The notes beneath the pieces are model-generated. The model was not told the DNA's origin and searched no databases. It worked only from the letters and a program-made list of their open reading frames with translations. Positions 1-7,017 of a DNA stretch of 7,017 nt are shown piece after piece. Origin of the DNA: Massilia sp. UBA2709 (GTDB lineage: Bacteria; Pseudomonadota; Gammaproteobacteria; Burkholderiales; Burkholderiaceae_D); assembly GCA_002354135.1 (NCBI GenBank), contig DEKZ01000179.1, forward strand, positions 1 to 7,017. The letters are read 5' to 3'. Numbering within the stretch: position 1 is the stretch's first letter; each line of letters opens with the position of its first letter. A program made the translations under genes and the position numbers.

Positions 1-48
1 TTCCTTGAAGTCGCCGATGTCAGGGACTTTGACTTCCACAATGCTCAT
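1..48 (-). CDS. aceF: Pyruvate dehydrogenase complex E2 (dihydrolipoamide acetyltransferase), N-terminal fragment
   Basis: Only the first 16 codons lie in the window, reading MSIVEVKVPDIGDFKE. This is the start of an N-terminal lipoyl domain, as in beta- and gammaproteobacterial AceF; the lipoylated lysine would lie beyond the left edge. AceF moves the acetyl group made by AceE to CoA and forms the core of the complex. The start at position 48 is supported by GGAG on the minus strand 8 bases upstream and by the family's usual N-terminus. It follows aceE on the same strand after 123 bases, the expected aceE-aceF order. The identity rests on a short match plus this context; another lipoyl-domain protein is possible but unlikely here. 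Confidence 0.88.
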   Translation of the reverse strand, partial: MSIVEVKVPDIGDFKE

Positions 49-56
49 AGTGTTAG

Positions 57-60
57 CTCC
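57..60 (-). promoter_or_regulatory. Ribosome binding site of aceF
   Basis: The minus strand reads GGAG, then 8 bases, then the aceF ATG. This is a normal Shine-Dalgarno spacing. It fixes the start at position 48 and gives aceF its own translation start rather than coupling to aceE. Confidence 0.7.
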
Positions 61-91
61 GTTATTTTTTATCTGGCTGAAAGGTAGAGAC

Positions 92-154
92 GCGCTGATC
101 CTTTTCTCCCGAGGGGTGCCCCACAGGGCCACCCTCGGTTTCAAGGATCAGCGC
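92..154 (-). other. Long two-part stem-loop in the aceE-aceF gap
   Basis: Bases 92-103 (GCGCTGATCCTT) and 143-154 (AAGGATCAGCGC) form a perfect 12-bp inverted repeat. Inside it, 109-118 (CCGAGGGGTG) pairs with 130-138 (CACCCTCGG) with one bulged base, so the whole 63-base segment can fold into one long arm. In the aceE-aceF transcript it lies 18 bases after the aceE stop. No U-tract follows on the minus strand (the bases after it are GTCTCTACC), and none follows on the plus strand, so it does not look like an intrinsic terminator. An RNA-processing or mRNA-stability element between two co-transcribed genes is the most natural reading; that role is inferred. Confidence 0.75.
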
Positions 155-171
155 AACACCACTCGCATCGA

Positions 172-2868
<2,697 letters not shown>

Positions 2869-2878
2869 ATCAGTGCGT

Positions 2879-2884
2879 CTCCTT
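2879..2884 (-). promoter_or_regulatory. Ribosome binding site of aceE
   Basis: The minus strand reads AAGGAG, then 10 bases, then the ATG at 2868. This strong Shine-Dalgarno decides the start against the upstream in-frame ATG at 2898, which would place this site inside the coding region. Confidence 0.75.
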
Positions 2885-2900
2885 GGTTTATGCCCCACCC

Positions 2901-2914
2901 CGATCCCCAGATCG
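2901..2914 (-). other. Small hairpin in the aceE leader
   Basis: CGATC (2901-2905) and GATCG (2910-2914) form a 5-bp stem with a 4-base loop, in a GC-rich part of the predicted aceE 5' leader about 17 bases upstream of the Shine-Dalgarno. It is short and could be chance. No known riboswitch fold is recognised in the leader of roughly 85 bases. Confidence 0.3.
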
Positions 2915-2960
2915 CCGGCGGCGGATTTGATGAACAGTAAACATGAAATTAAGCCATGCG

Positions 2961-2989
2961 ATTCTACCAGTGCACATAGCCTTTTTCAA
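2961..2989 (-). promoter_or_regulatory. Sigma70-type promoter of aceE-aceF
   Basis: On the minus strand a -35 box TTGAAA (plus-strand 2984-2989) is followed by exactly 17 bases and a -10 box TAGAAT (plus-strand 2961-2966). The bases before the -10 are TGG, which makes an extended -10. Transcription would start near 2954, giving a leader of about 85 bases. The boxes lie in the most AT-rich stretch of the window, in the right orientation for aceE. This is pattern evidence only. Confidence 0.65.
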
Positions 2990-3006
2990 ATTACGATATA
3001 TAATTT
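2988..3006. promoter_or_regulatory. AT-rich inverted repeat overlapping the aceE -35 box
   Basis: AAATTA (2988-2993) and TAATTT (3001-3006) form a perfect 6-bp inverted repeat with a 7-base centre, overlapping the aceE -35 box by two bases. The position suits a repressor or activator operator, or an AT-rich UP element that contacts RNA polymerase alpha. It does not match the E. coli PdhR consensus (ATTGGTnnnACCAAT) that I know, so no regulator is named. Confidence 0.4.
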
Positions 3007-3040
3007 CATAATACGGAATCGCCAATGCAAAGCGGGTTTT

Positions 3041-3086
3041 CGTAGGGTGGGCTCTTGAGCCCACGCGGTATGAACGCATGCGTCAT
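3041..3086 (+). repeat. Palindromic intergenic repeat, copy 1
   Basis: The 46-base unit starts CGTAGGGTGG and ends ATGCGTCAT. It contains a perfect palindrome GTGGGCTC-TT-GAGCCCAC at 3047-3064. Reverse-complemented copies lie at 3140-3184 and 3186-3235; 39 of 46 aligned positions match copy 2. The form (short, intergenic, hairpin core, mixed orientation) resembles REP/BIME-type elements. Assignment to a named family is not possible from this window. Confidence 0.8.
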
Positions 3087-3139
3087 CGCGCCGCAACCGC
3101 AGGTCCGTGAACGCGATCAGGCCGTTGTCATGCAACTCG

Positions 3140-3184
3140 ATAACGCATCGGTTCGACCGCGTGGGCACAAGTGCCCACCCTACG
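3140..3184 (-). repeat. Palindromic intergenic repeat, copy 2 (inverted relative to copy 1)
   Basis: Read on the minus strand, this 45-base unit begins CGTAGGGTGGGCAC and ends GATGCGTTAT. Its perfect palindrome is GTGGGCAC-AA-GTGCCCAC at 3161-3178. Relative to copy 1 one stem pair is swapped (T-A to A-T), so pairing is kept. Copies 1 and 2 face each other and could pair as one long arm across a 53-base spacer. Confidence 0.8.
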
Positions 3185-3185
3185 G

Positions 3186-3235
3186 ATGACTGCGGATCGG
3201 TTCCATACAGCGTGGACACAGGTGTCCACCCTACG
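3186..3235 (-). repeat. Palindromic intergenic repeat, copy 3 (direct neighbour of copy 2)
   Basis: Read on the minus strand, this 50-base unit begins CGTAGGGTGGACAC and ends CGCAGTCAT. Its perfect palindrome is GTGGACAC-AG-GTGTCCAC at 3212-3229. Relative to copy 2 a G-C stem pair has become A-T on both sides. It lies one base from copy 2 in the same orientation, as a tandem pair. Its tail (GGAACCGAT) is closer to copy 2 than to copy 1. Confidence 0.78.
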
Positions 3236-3309
3236 AAATCCACCAGCCCTCCCATCAGTAAATATGACAACGAAGCGCGCAGCGCGGCGCGCGATACCCG
3301 TGCCGGCCT

Positions 3310-3315
3310 TATAAT
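3310..3315 (+). promoter_or_regulatory. Possible -10 box for folD
   Basis: A perfect TATAAT lies 29 bases before the preferred folD ATG, in an otherwise GC-rich stretch. No acceptable -35 box is seen 16-18 bases upstream (the bases there are GC-only or nearly so). If it is used, the transcript would begin near 3322 and have a leader of only about 10-23 bases, depending on the start codon. Confidence 0.4.
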
Positions 3316-3344
3316 TTCATCTTTGTCCAGTGATGAGCCCCACC

Positions 3345-4253
3345 ATGCCAGCCCAACTGATCGACGGAGTCCAACTTTCCCAACAACTGCGCGCCGAAAT
3401 CGCCGAGCGCGCGGCCAAACTCACCGCCGCCGGCCAACAGCCGGGCCTGGCCGTGATCCTCGTCGGCGAAGACCCGGCCAGCCAGGTCTACGTGCGCAAC
3501 AAGGTCAAGGCCTGCGGCGACGTCGGTTTTCATTCGGTGCTGGAAAAGTACGACGCCGACCTCACCGAAGCCGCCCTGCTGGCCCGCATCGCGGCCCTGA
3601 ACGAGGACCCGGCCATCCACGGCATCCTGGTGCAGATGCCCCTGCCCAGGCACATCAACCCGAGCAAGGTCATCGAGGCCATCGCCACCAGCAAGGACGT
3701 CGACGGCTACTCGGTGCTGTCGGCCGGCGAACTGGTCGCCAACCTGCCGGGTTTCCGTCCCTGCACGCCCTACGGCTGCATGAAGCTGATCGAATCGACC
3801 GGCTACGACCTGCGCGGCAAGCACGCGGTCGTCATTGGACGCTCGAACACCGTCGGTAAACCAATGGCCCTGCTGCTCTTGCAAGCCAACGCCACCGTCA
3901 CCATCTGCCATAGCGCGACGCCGGACCTGGGCTACCACACCCGCCAGGCCGACGTGATCGTCGCGGCCGTCGGCCGCCGCAATACCGTCACCGCCGACAT
4001 GGTGAAGCCGGGCGCGATCGTGATCGACGTCGGCATGAACCGCGACGACGCCGGCAAGCTGTGCGGCGACGTCGACTTTGCCGCCGTAGCAGAGGTCGCC
4101 TCGCACATCACGCCGGTGCCGGGCGGCGTCGGTCCGATGACGATCACCATGCTCTTGATGAATACCGTCGAGTCCGCGGAGCGCGTGCTCGGCAAGCGGC
4201 AAGAGCACCTGGCCCAGGCCACGGGCATGGATCCGAAGCCGGGCGTCGCCTAA
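3345..4253 (+). CDS. folD: Bifunctional methylenetetrahydrofolate dehydrogenase / methenyltetrahydrofolate cyclohydrolase
   Basis: FolD interconverts 5,10-methylene-, 5,10-methenyl- and 10-formyl-tetrahydrofolate using NADP, supplying one-carbon units for purine and formyl-Met synthesis in the cytoplasm. The product of 302 residues is slightly longer than E. coli FolD (288), the excess being a C-terminal tail. The catalytic block ASQVYVRNKVKAC contains Y49 and K53. GILVQMPLP supplies Q97 and KDVDG supplies D120. The Rossmann cofactor motif GRSNTVGKP spans 165-173, and ITPVPGGVGPMT spans 255-266. The start at 3345 (MPAQLIDG) matches the family N-terminus. In-frame GTG at 3330 and ATG at 3333 would add five or four residues, and none of the starts has a clear Shine-Dalgarno. 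It is divergent from aceE and 69 bases upstream of prlC. Confidence 0.97.
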   Translation: MPAQLIDGVQLSQQLRAEIAERAAKLTAAGQQPGLAVILVGEDPASQVYVRNKVKACGDVGFHSVLEKYDADLTEAALLARIAALNEDPAIHGILVQMPLPRHINPSKVIEAIATSKDVDGYSVLSAGELVANLPGFRPCTPYGCMKLIESTGYDLRGKHAVVIGRSNTVGKPMALLLLQANATVTICHSATPDLGYHTRQADVIVAAVGRRNTVTADMVKPGAIVIDVGMNRDDAGKLCGDVDFAAVAEVASHITPVPGGVGPMTITMLLMNTVESAERVLGKRQEHLAQATGMDPKPGVA

Positions 4254-4275
4254 ACGTAGTTAAGCGTGAATCCAC

Positions 4276-4301
4276 GGCATCGCCCTTCACGGGGCGGTGC
4301 C
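4276..4301 (+). other. Hairpin between folD and prlC
   Basis: GGCATCGCCC (4276-4285) and GGGCGGTGCC (4292-4301) form a 10-bp stem with one T-G pair and a 6-base loop. It starts 22 bases after the folD stop and ends 9 bases before the prlC Shine-Dalgarno. No T-run follows, so it is not a classical terminator. It may set mRNA stability or limit expression between the two genes; this role is inferred. Confidence 0.6.
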
Positions 4302-4310
4302 GACACCCTA

Positions 4311-4318
4311 GGAAGGAA
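4311..4318 (+). promoter_or_regulatory. Ribosome binding site of prlC
   Basis: GGAAGGAA lies just upstream of the ATG at 4323, with the core GGAA ending 4 bases before it and the first GGA further out. It selects 4323 over an in-frame GTG at 4266, which would read through the folD-prlC hairpin. Confidence 0.7.
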
Positions 4319-4322
4319 CACC

Positions 4323-6407
4323 ATGAGCATCGACACCAGTAATCCCCTTCTCGATTTCTCGGGCCTGCCGCGCTTCGACCTGTTCCGTCCGGAGCATGTC
4401 ACGCCAGCCATCGAGCAACTGATCAAGGAGGCCACCGAGGTGGTGGCCAGGCTCGAAGCACCGAGCGACAACGTGACCTGGGACAATTTCGTGGTGCCGC
4501 TGGAAGAAGCGACCGAACGCCTGGGCCGCGCCTGGGGCATCGTCAACCACCTGAACCACGTGGCCGACACGCCCGAGCTGCGCGCCACCTATAACGAGAA
4601 CCAGCCGAAGGTCACGGAGTTCTGGACCACCCTGGGCCAGAACGAGGCCTTGTTCGACAAGTACAAGGCGATCCGCGCCAACCCGGACTTCATCAACCTG
4701 TCGCCGGCCAGGAAGCGCATCGTCGAGAACGCGCTGCGCGACTTCCGCCTGGGCGGCGCCGAACTGCCCGCAGACAAGAAGCAGCGCTTCGCCGAAATCC
4801 AGGAGCAGCACGCCGCCATTTCGACCCGCTTCTCGGAAAACGTGCTCGACGCCACCAACGACTACAAGCTGGTCGTCGAGAACGAAAGCGAACTGACCGG
4901 CATCCCCGAGGATGTGAAGGCGGCTGCGCGCGCCGCCGCCGAACGCGAAGGCAAGGCCGGCTGGCAATTTACCCTGCATTTCCCGTCCTACTTCCCGGTG
5001 CTGCAGTTCGCCGATAACCGCTCCCTGCGCGAGACCATCTACCGCGCCAGCGCCACCAAGGCGTCCGATGCCGGCACCGTGTTCAGCGAGCTGGACAAGT
5101 GGGACAACACCGAGAACATCGCCACCCTGCTCAAGCTGCGCGACGAGGAAGCCAAGCTGCTCGACTACCGCAACTTCGCGGAAGTCTCGCTGGTGCCGAA
5201 GATGGCCGAAAGCCCCGAGCACGTGATCAGCTTCCTCGAAGACCTGGCGCGCCGCGCCCGCCCCTTTGCCGAGAAAGACCTGGCCGAGCTGCGTGCTTTC
5301 GCCAAGGACGAGCTGGGTATCGAGGACATGCAGGCCTGGGACGTGGCCTACACCTCGGAAAAGCTGCGCGAGAAGCGTTATGCCTTCTCGGCCCAGGAAG
5401 TGAAGGAATACTTCCCCGAGCACAAGGTCATCGAAGGCCTGTTCAAGGTCGTGCAGAGCCTGTTCTCGGTGCAGATCCAGCCGGACACGGCTCCCGTCTG
5501 GCACCCTGACGTGCGCTTCTACCGCATCGAGCGCGACGGGGAGCTGGTCGGCCAGTTCTATTTTGATTTGTACGCACGCGCCGGCAAGGGCCAGGGCGCC
5601 TGGATGGACGACGCCCGCGGGCGCCGCACGACGACCGGCGGCATCATCCAGACCCCGGTCGCCTACCTCACCTGCAACTTCACGCCGCCGGCAACTGTGG
5701 ACGGCAAGCTGCAGCCTTCGCTGTTCACCCACGACGAGGTGACCACCCTGTTCCACGAATTCGGCCACGGCCTGCACCACATGCTGACCGAAGTCGAGGA
5801 GCTGTCGGTGTCGGGCATTTCGGGCGTCGAATGGGATGCGGTCGAGCTGCCGTCGCAGTTCATGGAGAACTTCTGCTGGGAGTGGGATGTGCTGCAAGGC
5901 ATGACTGCCCACGTGAAGACGGGCGAGCCGCTGCCGCGCGCGCTCTACGAGAAGATGCTGGCGGCGAAGAACTTCCAGTCGGGCATGCAGACCCTGCGCC
6001 AGGTCGAGTTTTCCTTGATCGACATGCACCTGCACTACGACTTCGACCCGAACAGCCAGCAGACCGTGCAGGAACTGATCGACGACGTACGCCAGAAGTT
6101 CGCGGTGCTGATTCCGCCCTCCTTCAACCGCTTCCAGCACTCCTTCGGCCACATCTTCGCGGGCGGCTATGCGGCCGGCTACTACAGCTACAAGTGGGCC
6201 GAGGTGCTGTCGGCCGACGCGTATGCGGCGTTCGAGGAAGCCGTCGAAGCCGGCGGCGGCGAGATCTCGGTCGAGACCGGACGCCGCTTCCAGCGCGAGA
6301 TCCTGGCCGTGGGCGGCTCGCGTCCGGCGCTCGAATCGTTCAAGGCCTTCCGCGGCCGCGAACCTTCGATCGACGCCCTGCTGCGGCACAATGGCATGAA
6401 CGCCTGA
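4323..6407 (+). CDS. prlC: Oligopeptidase A, M3 family zinc metallopeptidase
   Basis: This cytoplasmic zinc endopeptidase (also called OpdA) degrades short peptides, including cleaved signal peptides and proteasome-like protease products. The 694-residue product is near the 680 of E. coli OpdA and aligns throughout. A helical N-terminal half (about 1-220) precedes the catalytic half. The zinc site is H478-E-F-G-H482 with E479 as the catalytic base, and E508 in DAVELPSQFMEN as the third ligand. The C-terminal substrate-binding segment HIFAGGYAAGYYSYKW carries Y616, Y620 and Y623, matching the tyrosines of M3 thimet-type enzymes. The end FKAFRGREPSIDALL is typical of the OpdA subgroup rather than Dcp or PepF. 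There is no signal peptide. It follows folD on the same strand and is probably co-transcribed with it. Confidence 0.97.
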   Translation: MSIDTSNPLLDFSGLPRFDLFRPEHVTPAIEQLIKEATEVVARLEAPSDNVTWDNFVVPLEEATERLGRAWGIVNHLNHVADTPELRATYNENQPKVTEFWTTLGQNEALFDKYKAIRANPDFINLSPARKRIVENALRDFRLGGAELPADKKQRFAEIQEQHAAISTRFSENVLDATNDYKLVVENESELTGIPEDVKAAARAAAEREGKAGWQFTLHFPSYFPVLQFADNRSLRETIYRASATKASDAGTVFSELDKWDNTENIATLLKLRDEEAKLLDYRNFAEVSLVPKMAESPEHVISFLEDLARRARPFAEKDLAELRAFAKDELGIEDMQAWDVAYTSEKLREKRYAFSAQEVKEYFPEHKVIEGLFKVVQSLFSVQIQPDTAPVWHPDVRFYRIERDGELVGQFYFDLYARAGKGQGAWMDDARGRRTTTGGIIQTPVAYLTCNFTPPATVDGKLQPSLFTHDEVTTLFHEFGHGLHHMLTEVEELSVSGISGVEWDAVELPSQFMENFCWEWDVLQGMTAHVKTGEPLPRALYEKMLAAKNFQSGMQTLRQVEFSLIDMHLHYDFDPNSQQTVQELIDDVRQKFAVLIPPSFNRFQHSFGHIFAGGYAAGYYSYKWAEVLSADAYAAFEEAVEAGGGEISVETGRRFQREILAVGGSRPALESFKAFRGREPSIDALLRHNGMNA

Positions 6408-6428
6408 TCGGCGCCCAGCAGTAAAACG

Positions 6429-6465
6429 ACGGCCCGCCAACGGTTGAACACCGCTGGCGGGCCGT
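6429..6465 (+). terminator. GC-rich hairpin after prlC, possible (bidirectional) terminator
   Basis: ACGGCCCGCCA (6429-6439) pairs perfectly with TGGCGGGCCGT (6455-6465). After one mismatch, CGG/CCG adds three pairs, closing on the loop TTGAACA. It starts 22 bases after the prlC stop. On the plus strand the following bases (TCGCATTACAAT) are a poor U-tract. On the minus strand CGTTTTAC follows, which is somewhat better although no minus-strand gene needs it. It is a good candidate for ending or attenuating the folD-prlC transcript, but the weak U-tract leaves doubt. Confidence 0.55.
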
Positions 6466-6471
6466 TCGCAT

Positions 6472-6477
6472 TACAAT
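6472..6477 (+). promoter_or_regulatory. Possible -10 box for holC
   Basis: TACAAT (one mismatch to TATAAT) ends 8 bases before the holC ATG at 6486. If it is used, transcription would start about at the ATG, giving a leaderless or nearly leaderless mRNA. This fits the absence of a Shine-Dalgarno before holC. The only TTGA-type -35 candidate (TTGAAC, 6444-6449) is 22 bases away, too far for a standard promoter, so support is weak. Confidence 0.35.
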
Positions 6478-6485
6478 CCTGAACC

Positions 6486-6911
6486 ATGACCCGGATCGAC
6501 TTCCATACCAATATTCCCGACAAACTGAGCTACGCCTGCCGCCTGGCGCGCAAGGCTTGGTCGACGCGCGCCAGGCTGGTGCTGCTGGCCGAGGATGCGG
6601 CCCAGGCTGCGGCCCTGAACGACGCCCTGTGGACGCTGTCGGAAACGGATTTCATCCCGCACGTGCTGGCGGATGATCCGCTGGCGGAGCAGACGCCGAT
6701 CATCGTCACCGACCGCGAAGACGTCGCCCTGCCGCATTACGAGATGCTGGTGAACCTGACGCGGCGCACACCTTCCACGTTCTCCCGGTTCGCCCGCGTG
6801 TTCGAGATCATTTCCACCGACGAGCAGGACGCCGCCGCCGGCCGCCAGCGCTACGTCGCGTACAAGAAGCAGTCCTACCCGTTGACCCACTTCGTCGCAG
6901 GACAATCATGA
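6486..6911 (+). CDS. holC: DNA polymerase III subunit chi
   Basis: Chi belongs to the clamp-loader assembly of the replicative polymerase and binds the C-terminal tail of SSB, helping hand-off at primer sites. The 141-residue product is near E. coli HolC (147). The family pattern is clear: an N-terminal strand RIDFHTNIPD, helix YACRLARKAW, strand RLVLLAEDAAQAAALNDALWT, then DFIPH, TPIIVTD, the FSRFARVFEIIS strand and a C-terminal RYVAYKKQSYPLTH. Similarity to E. coli is moderate, so the call rests on pattern and length. The start at 6486 matches the family N-terminus but has no Shine-Dalgarno. A GC-rich hairpin separates it from prlC, while the downstream gene overlaps its stop codon, so holC is probably the first gene of a new unit. 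Confidence 0.92.
   Translation: MTRIDFHTNIPDKLSYACRLARKAWSTRARLVLLAEDAAQAAALNDALWTLSETDFIPHVLADDPLAEQTPIIVTDREDVALPHYEMLVNLTRRTPSTFSRFARVFEIISTDEQDAAAGRQRYVAYKKQSYPLTHFVAGQS
6899..6902 (+). promoter_or_regulatory. Ribosome binding site of the gene after holC
   Basis: AGGA lies inside the end of holC, 5 bases before the ATG at 6908. Together with the ATGA overlap it supports 6908 as a real, translationally coupled start. Confidence 0.5.
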
Positions 6912-7017
6912 GCCAGTACCCGGCCTTCGATAGCAGCATCCCCGTGTTGACCGAGGTAGTGCTGGAACCCTTGGTGCTTGAACCGGTGCCGGGATCGGGG
7001 CCGGCCGAGCCCGAGGC
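6908..7017 (+). CDS. Uncharacterised protein, N-terminal fragment, coupled to holC
   Basis: The frame is open from the ATG at 6908 to the right edge (36 codons) and overlaps the holC stop as ATGA. The protein begins MSQYPAFDSSIPVLTEVV and continues with an acidic, proline-rich stretch containing LEPLVLEPVPG and AEPE. The SIPVLTEVV start is reminiscent of short Burkholderiales proteins of unknown function that begin with a similar motif (I recall DUF2486-type proteins); I cannot confirm this. In related genomes a small hypothetical gene often lies between holC and valS, so valS may follow beyond the edge. No function is assigned. The low-complexity tail suggests a disordered linker before any folded part. 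Confidence 0.65.
   Translation, partial: MSQYPAFDSSIPVLTEVVLEPLVLEPVPGSGPAEPE

Larger units (their letters stand above)
2869..3344. other. Non-coding divergent intergenic region between aceE and folD
   Basis: This 476-base gap separates two divergent genes. From left to right it holds the aceE leader (2869-2954), the aceE promoter and AT-rich inverted repeat (2961-3006), a three-copy palindromic repeat cluster (about 3041-3235), an AT-richer patch (about 3255-3270) and the presumed folD start region. Short open frames cross it on both strands, but they translate the repeats and show no ribosome binding site or recognisable domain, so none is called as a gene. Confidence 0.75.

Noticed and set aside
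2869..2960. A riboswitch in the aceE leader (for example a TPP type, given that the enzyme uses ThDP)
   Set aside because: The leader is only about 85 bases, I see no TPP-riboswitch core (such as CUGAGA paired with the ACC-type element), and only one short 5-bp hairpin is evident.
3041..3235. A CRISPR array
   Set aside because: There are only three units, in mixed orientation, each internally palindromic, with two units abutting without a spacer. This is not a repeat-spacer pattern, and no cas genes are present.
2986..3270. A 94-codon minus-strand open frame with repeated peptides (VGWTPVS, VGWALVPT) upstream of aceE
   Set aside because: The repeated peptides are just the three palindromic DNA repeats translated. 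It runs into the aceE promoter, has no ribosome binding site and no recognisable domain.
3107..3859. A 250-codon plus-strand open frame covering the repeats and the start of folD
   Set aside because: Its second half is an out-of-frame reading of folD (arginine/proline-rich), and its first part is repeat sequence. It is not a gene.
4308..6440. A 710-codon open frame on the minus strand, antisense to prlC
   Set aside because: It is the same codon-position artefact over prlC. Its composition is unlike a folded protein, and it even reads through the terminator-like hairpin and the prlC ribosome binding site.

Overview
The window is an ordinary, gene-dense, high-GC chromosomal segment from a betaproteobacterium. 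The best guess is Oxalobacteraceae of the Massilia/Telluria type within Burkholderiales. This rests on the homodimer-type AceE, an AceF start typical of beta/gammaproteobacteria, the folD-prlC-holC gene set, and GTAGGGTGG...CCACGC palindromes of a kind I associate with this group. The genus is an inference, not proven. I see no phage, plasmid, CRISPR, defence or transposase gene, no tRNA or rRNA, and no coding evidence for an undescribed system.

Layout. On the minus strand (right half of the operon to the left edge) lie aceE (172-2868) and the first 16 codons of aceF (1-48), the E1 and E2 subunits of the pyruvate dehydrogenase complex. They are separated by a 123-base gap that holds a long two-part RNA hairpin. 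aceE has a good sigma70-type promoter (TTGAAA, 17 bases, TAGAAT, minus strand) about 90 bases upstream of its start. An AT-rich inverted repeat overlaps its -35 box. Between the divergent aceE and folD genes is a 476-base non-coding region. It contains three copies of a 45-50 base repeat, each centred on a perfect 8-bp hairpin whose arms differ between copies by matched (compensatory) changes.

On the plus strand are folD (3345-4253, methylene-THF dehydrogenase/cyclohydrolase), prlC/opdA (4323-6407, M3 oligopeptidase A), holC (6486-6911, DNA polymerase III chi) and the start of an unidentified acidic/proline-rich protein (6908 to the right edge). That last gene overlaps holC by ATGA. folD and prlC are separated by 69 bases that contain a strong hairpin. 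A GC-rich hairpin between prlC and holC is followed closely by a -10-like TACAAT, so holC may start its own transcript.

Together these are housekeeping functions: acetyl-CoA supply, one-carbon metabolism, peptide turnover and replication clamp loading. The parts worth a second look are non-coding: the repeat cluster, the aceE-aceF hairpin and the promoter architecture.
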